Under the pieces are notes generated by a model. The model saw only the letters and a program-made list of their open reading frames with translations. It searched no databases and was not told where the DNA came from. A program made the translations under genes and the position numbers. Of a DNA stretch of 16,779 bases, positions 1 to 7,613 are shown in pieces. Source of the DNA: a bacterium (GTDB lineage: Bacteria > B130-G9); contig DATLAJ010000125.1 of the NCBI GenBank assembly GCA_035527515.1, positions 1 through 16,779 of the forward strand. Direction: 5' to 3'. Each line of letters opens with the position of its first letter. The stretch's first letter is position 1.

Positions 1-1
1 A

Positions 2-1249
2 GAGCAACCCAGGACCCCGAAGTATTTGATCTGCAATGCGGACGAGGGGGACCCCGGAGCGTTCATGGACAGAAGTGTCTTAGAGGCTGATCCGCATGCG
101 ATCGTCGAGGGGATGATTATCGGGGCCAAGGCGATCGGTGCGGAGCAAGGCTTCATCTACGTTCGGACCGAGTATCCTCTTGCGGTGCAGCGCATCAAGA
201 AGGCGATCAAACAGGCGGAAGAGAATGGGCTCTTGGGTGAGGGCATCCTTGGCAGTGACCTCAAGTTCACTCTGTCCGTCGTGCGAGGCGCAGGTGCGTT
301 CGTCTGCGGCGAGGAGTCAGCGCTTATGCAGTCCATTATGGGACACGTCGGAAGGCCAAAGCAACGTCCTCCCTTCCCAGCACAGAAAGGGCTCTGGGGC
401 AAGCCAACCAACATCAACAACGTAGAGACATGGGCCAATATCCCGCAGATCATTCTCAAAGGCGGCGAGTGGCTCGCCGGGCTGGGGACCGAGAATAGCA
501 AAGGCACGAAGATATTCTCGCTAGTCGGGAAGGTCAACAACACTGGCCTGGTCGAGGTCCCGATGGGGATCAAGATCAGGGAGATCGTTTACGGGATTGG
601 TGGGGGCGTCCTGGGTGGTAGAAAGTTCAAGGCAGTCCAGACTGGCGGCCCATCGGGAGGGTGTCTGCCAGAATCGATGCTGGACATGCCGATAGACTAC
701 GAGAGCCTCAAAAGCGTGGGGTCCATGATGGGGTCCGGTGGCCTCATCGTTATGGACGAGAAGACGTGCATGGTCGATGTCGCGCGCTATTTCACAGACT
801 TCCTTGCCCACGAGTCGTGCGGCAAATGCTTCACTTGCAGGAAGGGCCTTGAACGCATGTTGGAGATACTGACAAATATATGCGAGGGTAAGGGGAAGGA
901 AGGCGATGTTGAGCTGCTCGAAGAGCTCGCGATTATGGTCAGGGAGACCTCAATGTGCGCTCTGGGGCAAACCGCCGCGAACCCAGTCCTTTCCACCATT
1001 CGCTACTTCAGGGATGAGTACGATGCGCACATTAGAGAGGCTATATGTCCAGCCGGCTTCTGCAAAGCGCTTATTACCTACTCTATCCTTGAGGATAAAT
1101 GTGTTGGCTGCGGTGCGTGCGCGAGGGCTTGCCCAGTCGGTGCAATCTCCGGTGAAAAGAAACAGGTTCACAACATTGACACGGGCAAATGCATTGAGTG
1201 TGGTGCGTGTGCTGAGGTCTGCAAGTTCGACGCGATAAATATTGCTTAA
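2..1249 (+). CDS. NuoF/HydB/HndC-like NADH-binding FMN iron-sulfur subunit, 5' end cut by window edge
   Basis: This is the flavin- and NAD(P)H-binding subunit of a soluble oxidoreductase, related to NuoF of complex I and HndC/HydB of NAD(P)-linked hydrogenases. The frame is open to the left edge, so the start lies outside the window. From L1 (the TTG at 26) the visible part begins at the conserved [10 protein letters not shown] nucleotide/FMN segment (residues 4-13) followed by [21 protein letters not shown] segment (88-100) and the SLBB region (about 160-245) follow. The N3-type [4Fe-4S] ligands are C265, C268, C271 and C311. Residues 355-403 form a ferredoxin domain for two [4Fe-4S] clusters: C359/362/365/369 and C389/392/395/399. 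That tail is typical of HndC/HydB rather than of NuoF. The next gene starts 17 bp later, so they are co-transcribed. No hydrogenase H-cluster subunit is seen in the window; one could lie upstream. Confidence 0.93.
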   Translation, partial: EQPRTPKYLICNADEGDPGAFMDRSVLEADPHAIVEGMIIGAKAIGAEQGFIYVRTEYPLAVQRIKKAIKQAEENGLLGEGILGSDLKFTLSVVRGAGAFVCGEESALMQSIMGHVGRPKQRPPFPAQKGLWGKPTNINNVETWANIPQIILKGGEWLAGLGTENSKGTKIFSLVGKVNNTGLVEVPMGIKIREIVYGIGGGVLGGRKFKAVQTGGPSGGCLPESMLDMPIDYESLKSVGSMMGSGGLIVMDEKTCMVDVARYFTDFLAHESCGKCFTCRKGLERMLEILTNICEGKGKEGDVELLEELAIMVRETSMCALGQTAANPVLSTIRYFRDEYDAHIREAICPAGFCKALITYSILEDKCVGCGACARACPVGAISGEKKQVHNIDTGKCIECGACAEVCKFDAINIA

Positions 1250-1266
1250 CAATAAGGAATGCTGGA

Positions 1267-1971
1267 ATGCCTAAATTGACGATCGACGGGATTGAGGTGG
1301 AGGTGGAAAAGGGGACCACGCTCTTAGAGGCGATTAGGTTCCTGGGGATCAATGTTCCGACGCTTTGCTACAATGATGGATTGACTCCCTATGGCGCTTG
1401 CAGGCTCTGTATTGTGGAGATAGGCAAGCCACCACGGTCAACAATTGTCAGTTCGTGCATCTATCCCGCGGAGGATGGACTTTACGTTCGCGCGAACTCA
1501 GAGAAAGTAATCAAGCTCAGAAAGCTGATCATAGAGTTAATGCTGGCAACAGTTTCAAGTTCGAAGACCATTCAGGACCTCGCCTCGAAGTTTGGCGTAA
1601 CGCAGTGCAGGTTCGAGCCGGAACATGAGGAATGTATCCACTGCGGCCTCTGTGTGAGGATGTGTAACGAGCAGATGATGTCGGGCGCAATTGCTTTTGC
1701 CCAGAGGGGTAAGGACATGGTGATCACAACGCCGTTCGACAAGACCTCAGAGGTCTGCCGTCAATGCGGCGCGTGTATGTATATATGTCCGTGCTGTGAG
1801 CTGCGATGCCAGGGGCCGGACGCCGAGACCACAGTCTGTAATGGATGCTTGAACCTGGAACCCCCGTGCCTCGACACCTATGAAGATAAGATGTGTTTCC
1901 TTGACCCATGTGCGGCCTGTGAGCTGGCGGGGCCGTTCCGGTCGGACATGAAAAAGAAAGATGAAGCTTAG
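1267..1971 (+). CDS. HoxU/NuoG-N-terminal-like [2Fe-2S]/[4Fe-4S] electron-transfer subunit with Cys-rich tail
   Basis: This 234-residue protein would wire electrons between the flavin subunit and its partners. Residues 1-75 form a plant-type [2Fe-2S] domain with ligands C34, C45, C48 and C64, the spacing of the NuoG/HoxU N-terminus. The His-Cys cluster that follows this domain in NuoG is not visible: residues 85-115 carry no H-x3-C-x2-C pattern. Two [4Fe-4S] motifs follow, C123/126/129/133 and C164/167/170/174. The usual CPTGAL ending is replaced by a tail (175-218) with cysteines at 176, 177, 181, 191, 194, 201, 210, 215 and 218, enough for at least one more cluster. There is no H-cluster domain, so this is not HndD itself. 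The ATG is preceded by AAGGA at moderate spacing. It lies 17 bp after the NuoF-like gene and 65 bp before the glutamate-synthase-like gene. Confidence 0.88.
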   Translation: MPKLTIDGIEVEVEKGTTLLEAIRFLGINVPTLCYNDGLTPYGACRLCIVEIGKPPRSTIVSSCIYPAEDGLYVRANSEKVIKLRKLIIELMLATVSSSKTIQDLASKFGVTQCRFEPEHEECIHCGLCVRMCNEQMMSGAIAFAQRGKDMVITTPFDKTSEVCRQCGACMYICPCCELRCQGPDAETTVCNGCLNLEPPCLDTYEDKMCFLDPCAACELAGPFRSDMKKKDEA

Positions 1972-2036
1972 AGTTTTAGCTGAGTAAACAATAAGAAAAT
2001 AGGTTTGTTTTTGCGAGAGACCTGTAGGAGGAACCA

Positions 2037-3617
2037 ATGACCCTAACCAAACTGAACGCTACTGCCGCGACGCTCTCAAAGAACAGGACTGAGGGGTCTG
2101 TCTGTCCCAGTAGTGGAATGTGTGTTACCTGTATCGACGGCTGCGTTGGGATGTGCGAGATAGGCAAGTCCGCGTATCGAGGCCATGAGGTGATCTATCC
2201 TCAGCCATTTGGCATCATCACGACTGCCGCTGAGAAGGATTACCCAGTTGATTATTCCTACCTTAACATCATGGGCACCGCCGTGGGAGCCGTCGGAATC
2301 GAGGCCGACAGCGACAAGGCGCTCTTCCCTAACGTGACGCTTGAGAGGAAGATCGGCAAGAACAACCCGATTAAGGTCAAGCTCCCATTCGTAATACCGG
2401 GGCTTGGTTCGACCAATATCGCCAAGCAGAACTGGGAGGGACTCGCCATCGGCTCTGCGCTTGCGGGCACAATCGTCACCATCGGTGAAAACGTCGTTGG
2501 GATGGATGTGGAATCGACGATCAAGAATGGAAAGGTAGTCGATGCGCCTGACCTGGCGTGGAGGATCAAGACCTTCTTCGATTGGCAGCGTGACGGCTAT
2601 GGGGACATTGTTGTTCAGGCGAACATCGAGGACACAAAGCTCGGCATACAGGAATATGCCATAAGGGAGTGCGGCGCCCAGACCGTGGAGCTCAAGTGGG
2701 GACAGGGAGCAAAGGACATCGGTGGCGAGGTCAAGATCAAGGACCTGAAAAAGGCACAATTGCTCTATAAACGTGGTTATATTGTTTTACCTGACCCGAC
2801 CGATCCAGTGGTAATCGATGCCTTCAACCACGGCTCATTCCGCGAGTTCGAGCGCCATTCAAGAGTCGGCATGGTCAACCTCGATGACTTTCTCAAGAGA
2901 GTGGAGGAACTCAGAAAAGCGGGCGCAAAGCGAGTGTTCCTGAAGACGGGCGCCTATCGCCCTGCGGACCTCGCGCGGGCGGTCAAGTTTTCATCTATTG
3001 CTGGCATCGATCTGCTCACCATTGACGGTGCGGGGGGCGGAACCGGTATGAGCCCGTGGCGGATGATGAACGAGTGGGGCATCCCATCGCTTGAGCTTCA
3101 CACTCTAACATACCAGTTCTGCGACAGGCTGGCTAAGAAGGGTAAGTATGTCCCAGATATCGCTCTGGCTGGCGGCTTCACCTTCGAGGACCAGATATTC
3201 AAGGCACTGGCTCTATGTTCGCCTTACGCCAAACTAATTGGCATGGCCCGTTCACCGCTGGCGGCAGCGATGGTTGGAAAGACAATAGGCAAGAGGCTGG
3301 AGGTGGGCGATCTGCCGGTGTTCATCGAGCGCTTCGGTTATTCCAAGGACGAGATATTCGTCACAGCGCCCAAGCTGAGAGAGGAATACGGCGACAAGTT
3401 TGACGATATCCCAACCGGCGCTATCGGCGTCTATACCTACTACGAGAGGCTGGCCCAAGGCATCAGGCAGATGATGGCCGGTGCCAGGAAGTTCGCCCTC
3501 GAGCACATGACCCGCCATGACCTCGCTAGCCTGACCAGGGACTGCGAAGCGCTCACTGGCATCCCATACACCATGGACGTGGACAAGGAAGAAGTGGACA
3601 AAATCCTCGACGCATAA
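2037..3617 (+). CDS. FMN-binding glutamate synthase-family protein (stand-alone barrel domain)
   Basis: The protein (526 aa) matches the FMN-binding (beta/alpha)8 domain of glutamate synthase large subunits (Glu_synthase family). Recognisable parts are ELKWGQGAKDIGGE (218-231), the flavin-loop DGAGGGTGMSPW (330-341) and IALAGGFTFEDQIFKALAL (375-393). The glutaminase (GATase type 2) domain and its N-terminal catalytic Cys are absent, so it cannot be a complete glutamate synthase. The Cys motif for the [3Fe-4S] cluster expected after the barrel glycine loop is also absent; residues 400-435 contain no cysteine. Instead the N-terminus has C23, C29, C32, C36 and C40, a likely iron-sulfur site. A strong ribosome site (TAGGAGGAA, 2025-2033) fixes the ATG. 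It is the last gene before the terminator. I infer it is a partner of the two preceding redox subunits; amide or glutamate chemistry is unproven. Confidence 0.88.
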   Translation: MTLTKLNATAATLSKNRTEGSVCPSSGMCVTCIDGCVGMCEIGKSAYRGHEVIYPQPFGIITTAAEKDYPVDYSYLNIMGTAVGAVGIEADSDKALFPNVTLERKIGKNNPIKVKLPFVIPGLGSTNIAKQNWEGLAIGSALAGTIVTIGENVVGMDVESTIKNGKVVDAPDLAWRIKTFFDWQRDGYGDIVVQANIEDTKLGIQEYAIRECGAQTVELKWGQGAKDIGGEVKIKDLKKAQLLYKRGYIVLPDPTDPVVIDAFNHGSFREFERHSRVGMVNLDDFLKRVEELRKAGAKRVFLKTGAYRPADLARAVKFSSIAGIDLLTIDGAGGGTGMSPWRMMNEWGIPSLELHTLTYQFCDRLAKKGKYVPDIALAGGFTFEDQIFKALALCSPYAKLIGMARSPLAAAMVGKTIGKRLEVGDLPVFIERFGYSKDEIFVTAPKLREEYGDKFDDIPTGAIGVYTYYERLAQGIRQMMAGARKFALEHMTRHDLASLTRDCEALTGIPYTMDVDKEEVDKILDA

Positions 3618-3646
3618 GCAACGCGCCAATTAAACAGCAAGAGCGA

Positions 3647-3683
3647 AGCGCCTCGTGCCCCAGCGGTGCGAGGCGCTTTTTTT
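3647..3683 (+). terminator. Rho-independent terminator of the redox operon
   Basis: A perfect 9-bp GC-rich stem (AGCGCCTCG at 3647-3655 with CGAGGCGCT at 3669-3677) and a 13-nt loop are followed by a run of seven T (3677-3683). It sits 30 bp after the stop codon of the glutamate-synthase-like gene, ending the + strand operon. The other strand has no T run, so it is not a good terminator for the convergent HEPN gene. Confidence 0.92.
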
Positions 3684-3708
3684 GTTTTGGCCCGAAATCG
3701 CTTGCCTA

Positions 3709-4137
3709 TCAGACCGGAGGACCCGCGTCCAGATACATCTTCAGATGTTCGAGAACACCACGACTAACCGTCTCAGCAAGCTCGAGCAAGCGAGATCCCT
3801 CTCTCTTGTCGGCAGGGGGGTAGTCTCCCGGATACCGAAACTCGACACCATAGACAGTCAGATCGGTCGCTCCCATAAACACTTTGCAGAGTCTCGCGTC
3901 AACCGGCTTCAAGTGGCGAAGTAGTTGCCTTATGTCGTGCGTCTTCGGAAACTCCACCTGATGGCGGATAAGCAGAGCCTTGAGGTACTTCTCTGCTGCC
4001 TGTTGAGCGTGGAAACCTACTGCTTCGTAATCATGATCGAGCTCTTCGAGCAGAATGCGCGCGGCCTCGAGGTCCCTATCGGCCTTGAAAAGCCATTGAT
4101 GCACAAGGTCCCAAACCACCCGTTCACGGCTTCTCAT
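3709..4137 (-). CDS. HEPN domain protein, predicted RNase toxin of an MNT/HEPN pair
   Basis: This small all-helical protein belongs to the HEPN superfamily (PF05168-like). Its signature is FHAQQAAEKYLKALLI (residues 42-57 from the start chosen here), followed by THDIRQLL (66-73) and the C-terminal YPGDYPP segment. An R-x4-H pattern (R126-H131) occurs in the last helix; HEPN RNases often use R-x4-6-H, but I cannot say this is the equivalent position. It overlaps the 3' end of the nucleotidyltransferase gene, the classic MNT/HEPN layout in which the MNT protein neutralises the toxin, by adenylylation in studied cases. The ATG at 4137 is preferred because GGACGAG precedes it by 6 nt and the overlap is then 14 bp. 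An ATG at 4152 and a longer form from 4179 are alternatives. The gene is convergent with the redox operon. Confidence 0.85.
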   Translation of the reverse strand: MRSRERVVWDLVHQWLFKADRDLEAARILLEELDHDYEAVGFHAQQAAEKYLKALLIRHQVEFPKTHDIRQLLRHLKPVDARLCKVFMGATDLTVYGVEFRYPGDYPPADKREGSRLLELAETVSRGVLEHLKMYLDAGPPV

Positions 4138-4456
4138 AAAGCACTCGTCCATACTTGTTGGCTGGATAGGCAAGGCCACCTATGACGTCTTTTTCCTCCT
4201 GGAATTGCTCCTCGCCCATCACCCAGAGATCAACCCATACTGGCAAATCGGGCGGCAACAGAGCCCGCAAACGCCTCTGCTCGCGCCGCTTGTCCGGGGC
4301 GCCCGCCTCAACAATAACTAGGTCGATATCGCTCTCAGTTCCCGCAGTGCCAGCGGCCCGGGAACCATAGAGGATTACCCTTATGACCGGCCCCGCCCTA
4401 CCGAGAGTTTCCGCAATATCAACAAGCACTTCTTCAGTAGCCACGTCAACCTGCAC
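4124..4456 (-). CDS. MNT-type minimal nucleotidyltransferase, predicted antitoxin
   Basis: The 110-residue protein is a minimal nucleotidyltransferase of the polymerase-beta fold. The active-site motif GS-x10-D-x-D is intact: G31 S32, D43, D45, with a third acidic residue at D76 in VWVDLWV. Family knowledge links such proteins with an adjacent HEPN protein as antitoxin or modifying enzyme, and the HEPN gene indeed follows with overlap. The start is GTG at 4456, supported by GGGAGGA five nt upstream. It differs from the second MNT protein in this window (13423-13728), so the two are not a recent duplication. Confidence 0.87.
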   Translation of the reverse strand: MQVDVATEEVLVDIAETLGRAGPVIRVILYGSRAAGTAGTESDIDLVIVEAGAPDKRREQRRLRALLPPDLPVWVDLWVMGEEQFQEEKDVIGGLAYPANKYGRVLYEKP

Positions 4457-4631
4457 GGATATCCTCCCTCATATAGGAGCTGTCCACAAAAAACGCTCGC
4501 CCGCACCAAATCCTACAGTACCAGCCCCACACATTACAATTGGTCGTAGAATTCTAGAAAGTCCCACGCCCGTCGCAGCATCTAGTCTATAATCGGGCCT
4601 CATTGCTCAAGCGCCGCACATAATGACAGAC

Positions 4632-4814
4632 TCACCCGTTTCCTTCGAGCTCCCGAATCTCGCCGTCTATTATGCGGTCGATGGGCTCGCAGAGTGACTT
4701 ATACTCAAGCCCATCATGGTCAGAATCCCGTCCACTGCCCTCCCCGCCAATCAGAGCTCTCGTAACGCATTGAAGCAGCCATTGGGCGTTGTCCTCTAAC
4801 AATTGGCGGTTCAC
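4632..4814 (-). CDS. Small hypothetical ORF between ecfT and the MNT/HEPN pair
   Basis: A 60-codon frame (GTG start) occupies the middle of a 470-bp stretch (4457-4926) otherwise without genes. The translation is acidic, with no membrane segment and no family I recognise; EYKSLCEPIDRIIDGEIRELEG reads like a soluble helical protein split here as EYKSLCEPID then RIIDGEIRELEG. No Shine-Dalgarno is seen, but a promoter-like pair (4822-4852) ends 7 nt before the GTG, which would make the message leaderless. It could equally be chance. The rest of the gap shows no gene; a G-rich run occurs at 4874-4888. Confidence 0.22.
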   Translation of the reverse strand: MNRQLLEDNAQWLLQCVTRALIGGEGSGRDSDHDGLEYKSLCEPIDRIIDGEIRELEGNG

Positions 4815-4821
4815 GTCCGAG

Positions 4822-4852
4822 ATTATGTGCCGTGTCAGGGTCTATTTGTCAA
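4822..4852 (-). promoter_or_regulatory. Candidate sigma70-type promoter downstream of ecfT
   Basis: On the minus strand a perfect TTGACA (4852-4847) is followed after 19 nt by CATAAT (4827-4822). The spacer is at the long end. It would fire toward the small ORF and the MNT/HEPN pair and would uncouple them from the ECF operon. Confidence 0.3.
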
Positions 4853-4926
4853 TGAGCGTATGGCAGAAGCAGCGGGGGGGGCTGGGGGCACGCTGCGGCT
4901 GCACCCAGCTACCATTGATTGCCGTC

Positions 4927-5700
4927 TCAGAAGTGGTAGCGCCAGGCGATCGCGGCAGCGAGCACGAGCACCGCAACACCGTAACCCAGCGGGTCGCGCC
5001 AAGAATGCCTGAGGCGCAGGATGCTGGTGCGGTTGGCTTTCTTGCCGAAGGCACGGGATTCGAGCGCCATCGAGAGCACGTCCGTTGCTCTGAGCGCGTG
5101 AAGGACGACTGGAACGATCAACGGGATGTGTTTTATCGCGCGCCTCACGGGATTGCCCTGGTCGAGCGTGTGGCCTCTGGCCTTCTGGGCATCACGAATT
5201 AGGCCGACCGTCGAGATGAACGTCGGCACCAGTCGGAACGAGAGCATCAGCGTGAACGTGAAGACAAATGGGATGCCCAGCATTCTGAGTGCAGCCATAA
5301 ACTCCTCGACCCTGGTTACGGTTAGAAAGACCACGCCGACAAGGACGAGCGAGATCAGTCTCGAGGCCATCGTGATTCCACGAAAGAGGCCTTCGTTCGT
5401 AATGGATAGGCCCAGGAAGCTCGCGACCTCTTCCCCGCTCCTGAAGAATAGCGGCCAGACGACAACCGTTACAACCGCCATTATCAGGATGATGGGCAAG
5501 ACAGTCCTTACCGAGCGCCAGGCCCGGGCGAACGTTACCACAATAAGAAGGCCGACCAGATAGCCCAGCGAGCCCGCAAGGTCGGACATCACAAGCGGCG
5601 ATACAAGTAGGAGCGAGGCGCAGATCAGCTTGGTGAGCGGATGAAGTTTATGAAAAGGCGTGATTCGGGGGCTGTATAGGCCGTATCTCTTGTTGGACAT
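4927..5700 (-). CDS. ecfT: ECF transporter transmembrane coupling subunit EcfT
   Basis: EcfT is the membrane scaffold that joins the substrate-binding S subunit to the ATPases in energy-coupling-factor (group I/II) importers. The 257-residue protein has hydrophobic segments at about 25-58, 66-85, 115-128, 143-160 and 238-253. The two short coupling-helix motifs expected of the family are present: ARG at 174-176 (AQKARGHTLD) and the second in ALESRAFG (213-219, SRA rather than ARG). An FHKLHPLTKL N-terminus is also typical. It is the last gene of an S-A-A-T order operon. The ATG at 5700 has no obvious ribosome site. The 171-bp gap before it (5701-5871) is long for such an operon and carries a decayed copy of the interspersed repeat. 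Confidence 0.93.
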   Translation of the reverse strand: MSNKRYGLYSPRITPFHKLHPLTKLICASLLLVSPLVMSDLAGSLGYLVGLLIVVTFARAWRSVRTVLPIILIMAVVTVVVWPLFFRSGEEVASFLGLSITNEGLFRGITMASRLISLVLVGVVFLTVTRVEEFMAALRMLGIPFVFTFTLMLSFRLVPTFISTVGLIRDAQKARGHTLDQGNPVRRAIKHIPLIVPVVLHALRATDVLSMALESRAFGKKANRTSILRLRHSWRDPLGYGVAVLVLAAAIAWRYHF

Positions 5701-5797
5701 CGGTCAGGTTGGGGGCAGGTCAGGCGTGCCCGCGGGCCCCTCGGTGAGTTCTTTGAGATTGGCCAGAGCTGCGCCGGGATGCCCCTTGTCAAGGTCA

Positions 5798-5825
5798 ATC
5801 TGCGAAATCCGTGTAATCGTCCGCC
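5798..5825 (+). repeat. Decayed copy of the 9-bp-period interspersed repeat
   Basis: ATCTGCGAAATCCGTGTAAT is followed by CGTCCGCC, a degenerate match to the repeat units clustered at 13.4-15.5 kb. It lies between ecfA and ecfT. It is more diverged than the other copies, so probably older. Confidence 0.55.
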
Positions 5826-5871
5826 GCCATAGGCTTTGGCCGACGGCTGTCTGTGGGTGCATCGCGACCGC

Positions 5872-7581
5872 TTAACCACTCTTGTCGAAAAGACTAACAA
5901 ACTCGGAGACGCTCAGCGCCGTCATCCCGAACCGGTGCGAGAGCTCGACGATTTTCGGGGGAACGAGGCCTGCTTGAGCGAGTAACTCTCGATTCTGCGG
6001 CTCGAAGAAAGCTCGCACCGGCCCGTCATATACGATCCCGCCTTTCACGAAAGCAATGACGCGCCTCGCGTACTCCGGCACGAGGTGAAGCGAGTGAGTT
6101 ATGAAGATGACCGTCTTACCTTGACTGTTGAGGCTGGACAGCATGGACATCACTTTCCGCTCCTGAAAATAGTCGAGGCCAGTAGTAGGCTCGTCCAAGA
6201 TCAGAATCTCGGGGTCACACGCAAGCGTCGATGCGATCGCGGTGCGCTGCCGCTCGCCTTTTGTTAGGCAAAAAGGATCGGAGCTCTTCTTCGCAGCCAG
6301 GTCAACCGTCTCGATGGCAGATGTAACGAGCCTTTCGATCTGCTTCTCTGAGTAGCCCAGGTTCTCAGGCCCGAATCGGACCTCCTGCTCGATCGTCTCG
6401 CAGAAGACCTGATTGTCCGGATTCTGGAAGACGAAACCGACGTCCCTGGCAACCTCGGAGATTCGCATCCGCGACACGTTCTTTCCACGCAGGAGCACCT
6501 TCCCCGCCGTTGGCTTCAAAAGAGCGTTCAGATGCTTTACAAAAGTGGTCTTGCCCGAGCCGTTCCGGCCGACGAGCGCAACGAAATCACCCCGGCCGAT
6601 TGACAGCGATATGTCTTGGACGGCGAATCTGCCCTTTTCATAAGAGTGCGACAGCGATTGCACCTCGATCAGCGGAAGGCGCCGTCTCATCACGTCTTCG
6701 CGCTCAGCCTTCAGAAGCTCCTCGTAGCGAGCATGGTTGGGCACGAACGAATGGCTGATAGTTTTGTAAGCATCATCGACGCCGAGCATAAGTTCGTCGG
6801 TTCCAAGCGCTTGGCAGGCCTCGGCTACTTGGTGAGGGCGAATACCAGAGCGAGAGAGAACGTCAGGCTGCCCGCACAGCTGCCCAGGACTCAAAGAAGA
6901 CCCCAGCCGCCCATGTTGCATCAGGGCGATGCCGTCAAAATCAACTAGAGACTCTACCTCGTGTTCGATCATAACGACTGTGGCTCCCAGAATACGAAGC
7001 TGACTCACAACCCGATAGACGGCGGCCCTTCCCTCGGGGTCCAGGTCGGTAGTTGTCTCATCAAGAAGCAAAAGGTCCGGGTGCATCGCAAGCACAGACG
7101 CGATAGCCAGGCGCTGCTTTTCACCGCCGGAGAGAGATGCTGGCTCTCGGTCCTCGAAACCCGAGAGGCCAACGACCTCCAGGCACTCCGTGACTCGCCT
7201 GCGTATCTCATCTGGGTCCACGCCCAAGTTCTCAGGACCGAAGGCGACCTCCTGTTCAACGTTTGTGCAGAAGAGCTGATTCTCGAACTCCTGAAAGACT
7301 ATCCCGACCTTGCCGGCCAGTTCAGCAACGCCGTGTTCGGATGGGCATAGCCCAAAGACGCTTAGCGAGCCGGTTATCTCGGCGCGCTGGAAGTTGGGAA
7401 TAAGTCCGTTAAGACATTTGAGAAAAGTAGATTTCCCGGCGCCCGTGTGCCCCATTATGGCGATTGCCTTACCACGAGCGAGGCCGAAATCCACATTCTC
7501 GAGTGCAAGGCGGCCCTCACCTTGATACTTAACCGAGAGACCGTGTGCCTCAACCGCTGGGCAGCCGGCGTCATCTGACAT
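5872..7581 (-). CDS. ecfA: Fused double ATPase of an ECF transporter (EcfA-EcfA')
   Basis: One 569-residue polypeptide carries both ATP-binding cassettes that energise an ECF importer. Domain 1: Walker A GHTGAGKST (44-52), Q-loop Q97, signature LSGGE (150-154), Walker B LLLLDE (170-175, followed by TTT instead of PTS), H-loop H207. Domain 2: Walker A GRNGSGKTT (338-346), Q386, altered signature LTKGE (439-443), ILDEPTTGLD (461-470), H496. Both have the ECF-type FxGPENLG segment after the Q-loop. The C-terminal extension (about 530-569) is usual in ECF ATPases. The ATG at 7581 was chosen because the cassette begins right after it; a GTG at 7602 with GGGGA upstream is an alternative. Sequence further upstream overlaps the S-subunit gene and looks non-coding. 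The S gene ends 32 bp before, so the two are co-transcribed. Confidence 0.93.
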   Translation of the reverse strand: MSDDAGCPAVEAHGLSVKYQGEGRLALENVDFGLARGKAIAIMGHTGAGKSTFLKCLNGLIPNFQRAEITGSLSVFGLCPSEHGVAELAGKVGIVFQEFENQLFCTNVEQEVAFGPENLGVDPDEIRRRVTECLEVVGLSGFEDREPASLSGGEKQRLAIASVLAMHPDLLLLDETTTDLDPEGRAAVYRVVSQLRILGATVVMIEHEVESLVDFDGIALMQHGRLGSSLSPGQLCGQPDVLSRSGIRPHQVAEACQALGTDELMLGVDDAYKTISHSFVPNHARYEELLKAEREDVMRRRLPLIEVQSLSHSYEKGRFAVQDISLSIGRGDFVALVGRNGSGKTTFVKHLNALLKPTAGKVLLRGKNVSRMRISEVARDVGFVFQNPDNQVFCETIEQEVRFGPENLGYSEKQIERLVTSAIETVDLAAKKSSDPFCLTKGERQRTAIASTLACDPEILILDEPTTGLDYFQERKVMSMLSSLNSQGKTVIFITHSLHLVPEYARRVIAFVKGGIVYDGPVRAFFEPQNRELLAQAGLVPPKIVELSHRFGMTALSVSEFVSLFDKSG

Positions 7582-7613
7582 GCGTTCGGGATGATTCGGC
7601 ACAGAGTCCCCGC

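Noticed and set aside
4869-4896. GCAGCG/CGCTGC hairpin enclosing long G runs after ecfT, as terminator or G-quadruplex.
   Set aside because: The stem is only 6 bp with a 16-nt loop and no T run on the relevant strand; only two separate G tracts are present.
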